This document shows, piece by piece, positions 10,086 through 20,482 of a DNA stretch of 32,772 nucleotides; position 1 is the stretch's first letter; every line of letters starts with the position of its first letter. Made by a program: the position numbers and the translations under genes. The DNA is from Stemphylium vesicarium (lineage: Eukaryota; Ascomycota; Dothideomycetes; Pleosporales; Pleosporaceae): positions 1 through 32,772 of the forward strand of contig QXCR01000235.1 in NCBI GenBank assembly GCA_004380135.1, read 5' to 3'. The notes beneath the pieces are model-generated. The model made no database searches. It worked only from the letters and a program-made list of their open reading frames with translations, and had not been told where the DNA came from.

Positions 10086-11936
10086 TTAAGCAGTATCTAT
10101 GGTATCCTTTTTGCACGTACGTGAGTTATGCCCAGTCTCTCTACACCTCGTGCAGCGCGCCCGAGCCTGGCGGCTAAGGCCTGATTGTTCTCCTCCTTGA
10201 CGCTCTTCACGAGCAATCTGCTGCTCAACCTTACGTTGAGCGAGTATATCCTCTCTATCTCCCTTTATTAAGACTCCTCGCTTCTAAAGTCGCTTTTTCT
10301 TACGCTACTTACGTTTTAACGCTGCTTCGTTAGCCCTGTTAAGGCTAGTAATCTAATCACGCATTAGCTTAGCTAAGAGTATTACTACCTTAGCGCCCTT
10401 CTTAAGCTAGTTAATCGCCTTAATAATAGATGTAGGCGATAAGCTTTTATGCCTACGTACGCGCTCACGTATTAGAGTTGATTGAGCATCAAGCTCACGT
10501 ACGTTGCTCGGCGTACGAGCCTCCCAGAGAGCCTCTGGTAGAGCAGCTGGTGTAGGCGTACGGAGCTGCACGTCTAGCTTCGAGAGGACAGCTTCTGGCT
10601 AGAGAGGAACAAGGCCTGCGCCGCGGAAAGCTAAGCAGATATTAGCTGACGTGAACGATCGATTAAACGCTGCCTTAAACGCTGGCAGAAACTCGAGCTT
10701 CGTGATGTGGTTGATGTAGTGGCGGATCAGGCTTTCCACCTCACGGCCGTACGCGCGCTTTAATGGCGAGAAGCAGCCAACGGCAAGCGGCTGCAGCAGG
10801 TGGGATGAGTGAGGTGGCATGCAGAGCGTGTAGATATTGTTCTCCTTGCAGAGCTCCTGAAACTGAAGAGAGTGGTGGCTCTCATGGCCATCCAGGATCA
10901 GCAGCCGGCGCGCCCCAACCACCTTGCCATCTATGGAGGTTAGTGCAAGTAGTGCGCATGCAGGAAGAATTAAAGGATTGAACTGAGGTTGTATTGTGTG
11001 AGGCTACAAACAGAATATGTAGGTTGGTGACAGCAAACAGCGCTAGTCCTAGATAGGCATAGCTCGCTAAGGTGAGTAGCCGCGAGGAGGTGAAGAGGAG
11101 GAGCAGTAGAGACCCCAAACCGTGACACCATCTGTATGCTTAATGAGGTGCTTTAGCCACTCAACTCCAAGCTCGTTAGTCGTCCAGCCGTTGTCGCTGA
11201 CTGCGATAGCCCAATCGCGTGGGATATCCTCTTCCTCGTACCAGGCAGATAGATGATACTGGTTAGCAAAGATGAGGAATGGTGGGATAGCCCAGCCAGC
11301 AGCGTTGATTCCCTGGATCACTGTCGTCCACTCGCGATTACTAGGCTGGACAGCCTTTGGCTGGCCTCTCCTCTCTAATCTTGTCACGACAAGCTAGGTC
11401 GTGATCTTGCCTATTATAAAGCTAGCCTCGTCGAAGTTATAGACGTCCTTGTTAAGGATGCCGTACTTGGCCTTTATCTACTCTACTAGCTCGAACTAGG
11501 AGCTAATTAGGACAGGATCCTCGCATAGAGCTCTCTGCCTATCGTACGGCCGATTGAAACGGGTTGTGAGAGAGTCTGTACGCTTGACAAAGTTGCGCGG
11601 CCAGTCTCTGCCTACAGGACAGCCACCACGCGCCAAGAGCAGCTTATCAGCCATATCACGTACAGCTGCGTACGTAGGCGAAAATCCACGCGAGTCTAGA
11701 TCGAGTATGTACTTGACTATCACCTCCTCTTCTTGCTGGGTAAGCTTCTTTGAGTTGGGCTGGCAATCGCGTCGGGCAGGTTTGCCATCGCGTCGGCGGT
11801 GGAGAGTAGCGCGAGAGACTTCAAACGTCGCTGCAGCGCGCCTTTCAGTCTGAATCTGATTCGCATTAAGAGCTAAGATTGCAAGGTGTATATCAGCCTC
11901 GCAAGAAGCGTGTTGAGCCGGGTTTGGTAGAGCCAT
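10086..11936 (-). pseudogene. pogo/Fot1-like transposase with internal stops and an LTR-like insertion
   Basis: One frame runs from ATG at 11936 to TAA at 10088-10086 (549 codons once the 201-nt insertion and duplication are discounted). The N-terminal 146 residues form a Tc5/CENP-B-like helix-turn-helix region. The DDE core has NFDEASFIIG (first Asp) and LLILDGHESHH (second Asp). After 35 residues the third position reads LLQPLAVGCF, with Ala where Asp is usual in LQPLD. The tail ends in a complete CCHC knuckle, CTRCRETGHNSRTC. Several TAG/TAA codons interrupt the frame, for example after residue 146 and after RGAGLVPL at 10599. A 196-bp element splits the codons just before the second catalytic Asp. 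Inactive. Confidence 0.85.
10932..11127 (-). mobile_element. LTR-like insertion inside the pogo transposase (196 bp)
   Basis: Flanked by a perfect 5-bp duplication, CCATC on the plus strand (10927-10931 and 11128-11132). On the minus strand it begins TGTCACGGTTTGG and ends CCTCCATA; the final CA has become TA. Removing it with one duplication restores an uninterrupted reading (HTDG, then KVVGARR) across the site. Only the first 8 bp match family 1, so it is treated as a different family. Confidence 0.7.
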
Positions 11937-12006
11937 AGTCGATTTTCGGTTGTAAGGTGTAGGAAGTTGGTGGGGTGGCTCACTCGCTTGGATGGCCCAC
12001 TCGCTT

Positions 12007-12714
12007 AGTATTCACGTTAATAACTTTTCATCCGCATCTACTTTTACTTAATACTCCTCGCGAGTTTTATCTAAAGAGGCCTATAATATATTTAAATATA
12101 ACTAGCTAAGACGCGTACACTCTACATATTTAAGAGGCAAATTTAGTATAATATAATAAGAATAGTTATTAAGAAAATACTTATTATAAGTAATATTAAA
12201 GATAAAATTAGTATTAAGAATTTCTTAAGCTAAGTAAATTTAATATTTATAAAAATTAGATAATATAGTAAATCTTAGAGCTTATAATAATATATAAAGT
12301 AATCTTACTTATAAGCTAAGTAACTACTAAAGTTAAGTAATTTAAGAATAAATTCTTAAAAGAGAAAGATAGTATTATAACTTAAAGTTAAAACGCTTAT
12401 AACTACGCCGCAACCACGCCGTAACCGCGCCGCACGAGCAAGGCTAGAATAGCGACCCTGCAAAACGCTAACTATTAGTAGTCACGTGACTAATTACTAC
12501 GCTAAGGACTATCGCTAGAAGCGATCATGACTACCGCAACTATTACTAGAAGTAATTACGACTATTATAACTATCGCTAGAAGTTATACCCTATTATTAT
12601 TAGGAGTTACTATAACTATTATATAAGTATATAGCTACTAAATAGTATACTCTTATAGTTACTATATTTAACTTTAAAATCTAAGAATTAGTACTTAATT
12701 CTTAAAGACCCTTA
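12007..12714. other. AT-rich RIP-decayed sequence, parent element not identified
   Basis: Very AT-rich with dense stop codons in all frames; composition matches the Gypsy remnant at 0.3-3.6 kb, but no diagnostic domain can be read. A less AT-rich island at 12400-12560 holds short tandem repeats. Confidence 0.5.
12508..12600. repeat. 31-bp tandem repeat, three diverged copies
   Basis: Copies at 12508-12538, 12539-12569 and 12570-12600, sharing ACTATnnCTAGAAG. Differences among copies are mostly C/T and G/A transitions, as RIP would cause. A degraded partial fourth copy may follow. Confidence 0.65.
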
Positions 12715-12911
12715 TGATGGGCTACGCCCTAAAAAGAGAGTGCGCTACGCCAAGTGGGCTGCGCTAAGGCCTGAGAGTCAAGAGACCTCAGATGACGATG
12801 ATAAGTACTGACTACACCAAGACAACGCCTATGCTTTGTTGTCTTGTGCCAGCCTTTTGGCTAAATGGGCGTACTCTGTAGTCGTACGCTGGGCTGTCGC
12901 CCGCCCATTAC
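12715..12911. mobile_element. short non-autonomous element, copy 2 (197 bp)
   Basis: Nearly identical over its whole length to 1175-1375 apart from a few substitutions and small gaps, with the same ends (TGATGGGC and GCCCATTAC). It too sits in AT-rich decayed DNA. No clear target duplication remains. Confidence 0.65.
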
Positions 12912-12929
12912 ATATTCTAACATCTAAAG

Positions 12930-12959
12930 AAGATCTAGTATCTTAAGATATTAGATCTT
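12930..12959. repeat. 30-bp near-perfect palindrome
   Basis: AAGATCTAGTATCTT is followed directly by its inverse with one mismatch, 18 bp beyond the end of the 197-bp element. AT-rich; function unknown. Confidence 0.5.
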
Positions 12960-13437
12960 AGTAAAATATTAATTACGTAATCCATGCGCCCTATGTAGAT
13001 TATTACCTGTAACACTCAGGCCGAAGGTCTGCAGTTGGGCGCATTCAGTCCCAACATGTGTGCTTCTTGCACTCGCGCCTTGGCGAAGATACCTGCTTTT
13101 AACCTGCGCTTCGCGCAAGGGAAGAGAGGCAAGAATTATTTTCCTTACTACCACCCCACCTAGTGTAGTAATACAGAGCCATCCCCCACTATTCCATTGC
13201 AGTGTGAAGCAAGTACTATTGCCCGTAACTGCGCCTTACATTACCTTCTAACGTATGCGACTATTAGTTGCTAATATCGCATCTTTCGCCCAGGAGAGGC
13301 CTTTGCTTGTTATCTGTAACAGTACGATCGATCTGTAAGTAACTCCAACCTGGGAACCGCATGCGAGATGCATACTGAGTTCGTACTCTTCAGGATCTCA
13401 TACCGCGTCGCAGAAATGGAGCCGACAACCTTGGAAG

Positions 13438-16400
13438 CAGAGTTGTCAACAAGCAAAACAATCAAGAATATTAGCTCAACTTGAATTGATTGATCGAAGT
13501 CTACTAAAGATTTAAATTAATTGAATTAATAGGGATTTTTAGTGCATTTTAATTATATTTTAATTAAATAATTAGACGATTAATAACTTTAAACTAGAGA
13601 TTTTAGCTATAAGCCTATTTACCTAGCGTCCGTATCCTAGCTATAAATATCATAGACCCTGGCTATCTCTTCGTCGGTGATCTCACCCTGATTGCGATCT
13701 GATGGAGGCTTAAAGCCTGCGTCGTGCCAGCTGCGGACACACTGTATTGCTGCCAATAACTAAGACCCGATTTTGCGCCTCCGCGGCTCTAGTAGATCGC
13801 CGAGCTCACTGAAGAGACGCTCGCATTCGCAGCTCGAAGCAGGGATAGTTAGAATGTCGATTGCGAAGCGCGCCAAATTAGGATATTTTGGCCGTAAATC
13901 TATCTAGTATGCGACAGGGTTGCCGCCTTCTTTAAATTGTTCTTGCGTCCAACGCGGCTCAAAACGACGCCAACGCTCAAGCTCGTCAAGCTTATCAGCC
14001 TCAGGCTTGCCGCTGAGCTCCGCGTTGATGAGCGCGTTGATAGCATCGTTTATGCCGCCCAAAGTACGCGCTTTTGGGCGAACAACGTGCGATAACTGCG
14101 GCTTATACTGCGCCCATAGCAGCCGAAGACTACTATTACCTAACTCTACCCAGGCGGGCTTGTCGCGCCAGCTGTTTTCACAGTAGTGCTTGTAGTAAGG
14201 ATGAAGGCAAATAGCAGCGTAATACGCAGGCGAATCGTCGAGTTTGGCGTAGTAGTTGTTAGCTTTAGCCCAAGCTGCGCGCAAGTTAATAGGTAGATGG
14301 TCCTCAGGCGCATCAGTTTCTTCGTGATTAACATTTTCGTAAGCTTTGAGTAGCTGCTCGTACACGCTAAGTACGGCCTCGAATACGGGTATAACCTCAT
14401 ATATGGCGCCAAAGCGCCCTGATTTCCCGCGAGCTTCGAGTCGTTTAGTGGCCTCCTTTAGCGGCTGCAACACCTGTATATACTCGTTTATAACCGCCCA
14501 GTCAGCAGCTGTGAGTCCATCGCTGCGCATCCATGTAGGTACTGTAGGAAGCTGATTGTTACGGCTTCGGGCATATACGTCGTCGGCTTTTGTGCGCTCG
14601 ATGTGGAATTGGGCGTATGCATTAACAGCGTAATGCAGCTGAATAGCGCGGGTGAAGGTATCGTAAAAGCTATTCTAGCGCGTGACGACAGGCTTAACGG
14701 GCTCTAATAGTGCCTGTGTAGGCGTCTCGTTATCACGACGCTGAAAACCTGCGAAAAGATCGTGCTGTTGCGGCGTTTTGATGTAGTTGATGATGTCGAT
14801 AAGCACTCCAAGCGGGCCGTTTTGCCGCCAGTCGCGTAGGTAGGCTGTCTCCGTCTTGTGCTCATCAGTGTCGTTGTTATACGCGTGCGCGTCGTAGCCA
14901 AAGATCAGCATCTGACCAACGAGGTTGAGCGTGTAAGGGCCGCAGCGGAGGCGACGATGGCGAGCTTCAAAGCCGTAGAGCTTCCCAAGTGTGGTGATAG
15001 CTGTATCGTTGGCGTATGCGTTATCGAGCACAAAATAGCCAAGGTTGCTGCTAATATTGAAGGCTTTGAGCGTTTTAGCGACGACTTCAGCTATCCTCTC
15101 ACCAGTATGAGCGCCGGTAAGCTGCGGCAGCGCGATGGGCAGGTCCCTGACGGTACCAGAGGCGTCAGAGAAATGAGCGACTATACTAAAGAAGCCACGC
15201 TTGCCGCCTTTTGTTGTCCATCCGTCGAAGCTGATATAAATCTTGCTAACTGCCGACGATAGTACCGCAATAACCTGCGGCTCTATATAGTGGTACAATC
15301 GCATTATAAAGCTAGCGACGCTATTGTGGCTTGACCATAATGCGTCTGCTGCCTCTAGATTCGCGAATTTAACCATACGACGGAACGATGACGTCTCGAA
15401 CACGCGAAGCGGGTGGTTGTTTTCGACGAGCCAGGTCACGGCAGCATATCGAAAGGCCTGAACGTCGAAGTTTCCTAGCTCATTAGCGACTTCTTGAGCT
15501 ATATGGAAACCAGATTTGGTCAACGACTATAGCGACTTCTAACCAGCGGGCAGCACAATTTTGGCGGGCTTGCCATCGCGCTTGAGGCAATGACCGGCTC
15601 GAACTTGGGCGAGGTGAGTGATCGCCGCTGTTGTCGACTTTGTAACCTCGAGTGGCTTGAAGCTATAGACCTTGTGCTGATGGCAATGCTTGCAAATCCA
15701 GTACGTACGCGCTGGGTCGCGGAGCAAAGCGACGCGGTAACCGTACTTAAAGACCCAGCTCTTTTTACGCTTCAAGGTGCGTAGCGGCTTTATGTGGTAA
15801 GGCAGACGCGCCCAGTCGATACTATCGAAGTCATCGCTGAGACCCTCCTCTAGCTCCCCCTCCCCATCGCTTTGTGCAGCCTCAGTTGTAGCTATTGTGG
15901 CGGCTTCGCTGCCTTCGGCTGGCGGCGTAATAGTGTCTTCAGACGCCGCGTCGCGCAACTCAAATAGCGTATTTTGGGGCGCCTGGCTTGCCGCTGCAAT
16001 AAGGGTTTTACGTGGTGATAGGCGCTGCGATAAAGATGATAGCTGCTAGCTCTCATTGATGACGACAGGCTGCGACGCGGTGCCTCGAACAGCGACGTTC
16101 TGGCGTTTCCTCGGGGAAGCAGTGCTGTTGCGGAGACGCTTAGCAGCCATATTGATGGCAAAGCAGTAGCGATAGTAGATGCGATGGCAAACGTTGTATG
16201 GGTAGAATTGATGACGTTGATAGCTTCAAAACTAAGCGATTACATCGCAGATCTACGCTACCTGCCCCTGGTCACGTCGTGCTGACTAAGCAAAACTGCC
16301 CAACAAGGTTGTTCGTACACCAAAACTTCGGAGCTTTACAGGGAGTAGCCTAGCGTAGCCTTTAGCTACTTCTAGCTATTAATTATTCAATTAAATTAAT

Positions 16401-16524
16401 CAAATTTCTAAGCGTAGATTGACTTGCTTGCTATTTTATAAGAGTAATAATTAACTTGATTAACTTGACTATAAGCAATCAAACAAGCAAATCTAATCAA
16501 GCTTTTTGCTTACTGACAAGTCTG
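13438..16524 (-). mobile_element. hAT transposon 1, complete ends (3,087 bp)
   Basis: Perfect 8-bp target duplication CTTGGAAG (13430-13437 and 16525-16532). Terminal inverted repeats begin CAGAGTTGTCAACAAGC on the left and, read inward, CAGACTTGTCAGTAAGC on the right. Subterminal regions carry CAAG/CTTG-rich short repeats, common in hAT elements. It encodes one minus-strand transposase. Confidence 0.9.
13637..16150 (-). pseudogene. hAT family transposase with in-frame stops
   Basis: A single frame runs from ATG at 16150 to TAG at 13639-13637 (837 codons). It is interrupted by nonsense codons at 16048-16046, 15541-15539, 15529-15527, 14677-14675 and 13906-13904, and possibly one more; no frameshift is needed. 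Recognisable parts are a BED-type zinc-finger region (WICKHCHQHK with a later His), a catalytic core with ISFDGWTTKGGKRGFF, LPQLTGAHTGERIAEVV and CGPYTLNLVGQ, and a C-terminal dimerisation region with SSCECERLFSELGDLLEPRR. The stops replace codons such as CAG and TGG. The frame is otherwise well kept, so inactivation is much milder than in the Gypsy and Copia copies. Confidence 0.88.
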
Positions 16525-16772
16525 CTTGGAAGAAGCCACGATTGGAACCGGTGATCAGTGTGGTGGCAGCTTCGTGGAGCGAGGCTTCCTCAAGTGGCTG
16601 GAACGTCGCCTAGGTACTACTGACTTCGATTCCATCGCTGGAGAGAGGAGCGAAGACTTTCCTCGCACTTCACTGTCTCCGAAGCTGAGTCGTATGGTGC
16701 AAGACTTCATTCTTGAGGCCAAGAGTGGCTTCTCCAGTACCGAGACGAACTTCCTACGCCTCCCAGTTCCTT

Positions 16773-17335
16773 TGAGCTTTGCAGAACGACGTGCGGATCT
16801 TGTGATGGTGGCGGAAGTGCTTGGGGAGCGTCTTGTATGTCACGATGCTTTGGCGTGGGTTACAAAACAGATGTCCAAATCGTGGTACATGAGAGATGGC
16901 GCTTGGAATTTCTTGCTCAGCGGGATGTTGCATTGTTAGAAAGGGGGTTACAGATGGGTATTAAAAACGCTGCCACAGACGCTGCCTACCTGCCTTGTTC
17001 TTCCAAGAGTTTCTAGTATAGACTGTCTAAGAGTATGGCGCGGAGGTGCTTTTAGGACGTGTGCTCTCAGCTAGGTTGCCGATGTAGACTGTCTAATTAG
17101 ACATCGCAGAGATTAAATTATTGGCACTACAGACAGTCCGACAAGGAGAGCTATCCTTTCTCAATAAAATGTGCACAGGCACACGAAATTGTAGAGAAAT
17201 GAGTGTGGCTGCTGCTATGCGTACAGCGTGTCTGAGTATGCACATTGGGCCAAGGCTAAGCTAAAGCTCAATAGATTATAAAAAGGGGTTGTTTCCCGAC
17301 TAGCGCGAATAGGGTACCGAAACAGGACCCGAGTC
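16773..17335. other. non-coding or unrecognised sequence
   Basis: Includes the unrecognised continuation of the open frame to 16939, and then a stretch with TAGACTGTCTAA motifs (near 17017 and 17085) and a related inverted ACAGACAGTCC (near 17130), perhaps ends of a small element. No gene is supported. The last ~50 bp may belong to the pogo fragment that follows. Confidence 0.35.
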
Positions 17336-18103
17336 GTGCAAAATCACGAATGGGGCCCTATTCGTGAGTTTCGCGTGGAGGTAGGGTTCCGAGGGGCTGA
17401 ACTTATCCCACAAAGCCCTAACGCCGTGTTATCAAAGCTTAACGTAGTGCTGCGTACGCCAACTCCACCAGCGCAAGAGAGTACTATCTGGGACCCAAAG
17501 AAGCCGCGCAATGCGCGCGAAATGGAGGCGCAGGTTACGCTTACTCAAAACCGCATGTAAATCCAACGAGGGTCTCCTACAAGCTCTCTTAATGAGCATG
17601 TGCAGCACAGACTTGCTACCAGTCAATTCGATCTACAGACCGAAAACCCAATAAGGTTAGTTTCCGTCCGGGATTTCCTGTTTAAATTTTCAATTTGTAG
17701 ATCGAACTGACTAATAGCAAGTCTGGTGCAGCAGTTAAATAAAGGGGCCCAGCAGATGGCTCATAATATGGTAGTAATGCAGCAGAAAATTGACCTCCTT
17801 CAAGACACTATTAATGTCTTAACAAAGCGGAGCACTGGCAAGCGGCGCTACGTACAGCCAGAGGGGTCCCAGATAGTTGGTCAGGTAGCTGATCAGATCG
17901 CTGAGGGAGAGGGAAGCGGCCATGAGGAGGGTGCAACGCCTGCGAAGAGGGTGCGCAGCCAAAGGCGCTGCGGCCGTTATAGCCAGATTAGACACAACTC
18001 CCGCACCTGTAAAGAAGAATTAGAGGAAGTAGAAGATATTGATAACTCTAAAGAATCTCATCCTGTTCTACTTAATAGGGAAAATAGTTGCGGTGTTACG
18101 TAG
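17336..18103 (+). pseudogene. C-terminal part of a Tan1/pogo-like transposase
   Basis: The frame reads GFRGAELIPQSPNAVLSKLN and LRTPTPP (the segment after the DDE core), then one stop (17558-17560), SPTSSLNE, a 118-bp MITE, and then QLNKGAQQMAHNMVVMQQKI (coiled coil), EGEGSGHEEGATPAKRV and a knuckle CGRYSQIRHNSRTC, in which the second Cys is Tyr, ending at TAG 18101-18103. The helix-turn-helix and catalytic domains are missing to the left. Insertion plus duplication is 126 nt, so the frame is kept on both sides. A GC-rich GGTGGGG motif near 18125 may be its right terminal region. Confidence 0.75.
17608..17725. mobile_element. hAT-type MITE (118 bp) inside the transposase tail
   Basis: Perfect 8-bp duplication GTGCAGCA (17600-17607 and 17726-17733). 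Terminal inverted repeats are about 30 bp: the left begins CAGACTTGCTACCAGTCA and the right, read inward, CAGACTTGCTATTAGTCA, continuing with TTCGATCTACA. It has no coding capacity. Removing it with one duplication rejoins VQQLNKG in frame. Confidence 0.88.
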
Positions 18104-19019
18104 GCAGTGTTGCGACGTTGTTATGGTGGGGAGACCGCGCCGCTCGTTGGTGAAACACGTTATTACTTGTTTGTTATAAAATACTCAGTTCTAGAGCAGC
18201 TTAAGAATGAGCCGGCTATTCCCTAATTTAAACTAGCGCTGGAGGAGTTATTGCAGGAATAAGAAATTTTAAAAGAAACCCATTCGCCAGCCTACTTGGC
18301 AACCAGAATCCTGGACGTGCTGAGCGATTTGAGTACAGATAGCACGATGTAGCTAATGGTAATCTAAGGGTTCTTTGGTTGCCGGAGTGAAGTGGTGGCA
18401 TCGACTAGCAATATCGCTCCGATCCGTGAAGATCTTCAGTATAACGCTGAGCCTCTCCCCACGCGATTCTGAGGCTTCTGCCAAGCTATAACTTGAGAGT
18501 AGGCTTGGAGCTTATTTCAGCACTATTAGTGCTGTAACACGCAAGTTAGGTCACTAGATAGCACGGATTGCATTTGTATAGCTTTCTCTGTGGAACACGT
18601 TTGTTGTTGTTCTCGCGCTCATCACGCCTTCCCTTCTTCGTTGTCATCTGATTCACCAGAAACTATTACCCGTCATCCGTTACGAATTCTTTGACATTCC
18701 CAAAACCGGCTGAAGATGATGTCATCCGTTATGCACAAGGCTTGATGCAGATTGCGGCTGAGTGCGTCGGTCAACCCAGTGGACGCATCTGCGGCTCTCT
18801 CAAGCCTGCATTGTGTCGAATGTGAAACCAAAAACCTTTCGGACAACCAGAGATCTTGCAGTTCGTGTGGCACAACAGTATGGGGCCCTTTCTTGAGTGT
18901 AGTGCTTTGTTTCGTTGGTCTAAGAGTATAGGATCGGGCGTTGGCGGGAATGTTGGTTTAGATGCTAGTTACGCAGATGATCATAGGCTACTTCTACCGC
19001 TATATACGCGGAGGCTTCT
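18104..19019. other. no gene supported
   Basis: 18104-18480 shows weakly open but interrupted frames that may be transposon debris. 18480-19019 is ordinary sequence downstream of the membrane-protein gene and probably includes its 3' region. No RNA gene or repeat recognised. Confidence 0.4.
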
Positions 19020-20482
19020 CTATTTGCGAAGAACCGGGCTCTTCTTTCCTTCGTCCCATCCAAATTCCGTCGTCAGGGTGATCCCTCTCTCCCTCCTATC
19101 AGTTGGAGGCGACTCGCTTATACGGATATCGCTCGATTCCTTACGTCCTGCATTAGGACACTCTCCATGCACATGGGTGGTTGTGAGACCTATTTCATCT
19201 TCATCTAGCCGAGATCTACCCCATGGCTCATGGTCGTTTCTTGACCTCATCCATGACTTCCTTTCGGTTCGAATCTCCGTTTGGGTAACTATGGTGCCGT
19301 CCAATGTATCACTAACCTTTATCTTCCGCGTGCGCTTCTTGGAAATCGTTTCGAGTGGATCTAATGATTGCCCGGGCGATTCCGTGTGGTGCGACCCTTT
19401 GAGCGTGGATGGCAGGCTCCTCGACAGTGCATCCGTGACTTGTAGCAAGAGCGGGCGAAGGGTGGGTAGGCAACCGGAGATGATGCCGACAGAAGGTTCT
19501 ACAGATGACCAGATAAATACGTCGCTCTTTGCCCAACTAATGTCTGTCGTCTGAACGAGGCGGACAATGGTGATGATGCGGTAAAGGGATGCAAAACAGA
19601 CACTGCATATGTCAATGAGTCTTCGTCGCATAAACTTGCTTTGACCTATAACTTACAAACTGCCGAGTAGGAACGTAAGTATTACTGCGACCTTTTGCGA
19701 TCGGCCCATATTCAGCTTGAGCACGCTTTGTATAGGTATTGTAAGGATGCAAATATCGCCGAAAAGATTAATGATGCCAACGCCAAGATAGAACTAGAGC
19801 CTTGTCAGTTGCGAATTGCGATTCTGGTTTGACGAGATCACACCTTTGCCTCGTTTACCAGTATCACGCCTTCACCGCCATACCACTGGCTCCAGTAGTA
19901 ATGCAGTGGTCGTGTATACAGTGGCAGAACGATGTGGTTAGCGACGAAGTAACCAGCAGTGAGAGCGACGCAAAACCAGCCAAGCCATGTCATCCCAAAA
20001 ATGCGACGATATAAAGCCAGGATCGAGAATTTGATGGTACAAAGGCTCCACGTGTAGATGAACACATACGCAAAAGTGATCTGGCTCTCGTCAGCGCTGA
20101 GATATTGGCGTGCTTCGGGATGTAACAACGCACTATCGTAATTTGTCGCATCTCATACGGTCCCAAAGACCATATGTGCTTTCCGAGACCGAAAAAGCCC
20201 CCTGACCTGAATGTCAGCAGACATTGCCAATTTTGCATGACCAAGTACTCTACCTGCGATGCAGCAAGCTAAGTTGCCAGCATTCAACGCCAACCCAAAA
20301 AACATGAGATAATCATCCAGTCCCAGCGGCTCACGTTTAAGACGCAAGCGAGTGAGGAGACGCAAGCCGACGAAAACGAACGAAAGGACAAAAAGCACAA
20401 TGCCAATAGCATTGTTGGAAGCAGTGCGGGATTCAGCTAAGTCAAGACCAGCCGGCGGGTTTGCGAAGTAGTCGAATGCCAT
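19020..20482 (-). CDS. fungal rhodopsin-like (SAT4/PTH11-type) seven-helix membrane protein, four exons
   Basis: Proposed exons are 20482-20254, 20201-19844, 19793-19657 and 19602-19020, with introns of 52, 50 and 54 nt. Exon 1 begins MAFDYFANPP and holds helices 1-2, including the family signature GLDDYLMF. Exon 2 has GLGKHIW and FSILALYRRIF (helix 3) and helix 4. Exon 3 has FYLGVGIINLFGDICIL (helix 5). Exon 4 has WSSVEPSVGIISGCLPTLRP, the strongest family hallmark, and a long hydrophilic tail. One defect: within exon 2, near 20135-20150, the frame must change between PYEMRQIT and LLHPEARQYL. This could be a one-base deletion, a sequencing error, or a further tiny intron (a GT..AG span of 26 nt would fit the frame but is unusually short). 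The two Cys usual around helices 4-5 (CRP and GKC contexts) are also missing. Function of the family is mostly unknown; it is located in membranes. It diverges from the nitrilase gene across 659 bp. Confidence 0.78.

Larger units (their letters stand above)
9973..12006 (-). mobile_element. pogo/Fot1-like DNA transposon 1
   Basis: The left end has two tandem 17-bp repeats GGCAAGCAAGTCGGCCA (9973-9989, 9990-10006) followed by ACCCCACC. The right end carries the mirror arrangement: GGTGGGGT (11969-11976), then CACTCGCTT at 11981 and 11998, again 17 bp apart. Between them lies a minus-strand transposase. The exact outer boundaries and the TA target site are uncertain by several bases. Confidence 0.7.
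13294..16772 (+). pseudogene. remnant of an Hsp70-like ATPase-domain gene, split by a hAT element
   Basis: Host coding sequence lies on both sides of the hAT insertion. The left part has a short exon ending in codons for VICNSTIDL, a 59-nt intron (13335-13393, GTAAGT to CTTCAG) and the exon ISYRVAEMEPTTLEE. The right part continues in frame from 16533: ATIGTGDQCGGSFVERGFL, then KWLERRLG and LSPKLSRMVQDFILEAKSGF. This matches the middle of fungal Hsp70-like proteins (actin-like ATPase fold), where VCDAGGGTVD normally precedes ISY; here the DAGG part is missing. Similarity ends near 16772 (LRLPVPL), and both the N-terminal third and the C-terminal half are absent. The gene is broken by the 3,087-bp insertion and by these losses. 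An open frame continuing to 16939 is not recognisably Hsp70. Confidence 0.65.

Noticed and set aside
16526..16939. Independent 137-residue gene
   Set aside because: Its start overlaps the hAT target duplication, and its first 80 residues are the continuation of the Hsp70-like exon split by the insertion.
18856..19554. 232-codon plus-strand open frame
   Set aside because: It lies opposite exon 4 of the rhodopsin-like gene, whose minus-strand reading has strong family motifs and correct splice phases. The plus-strand product has no recognisable domain.
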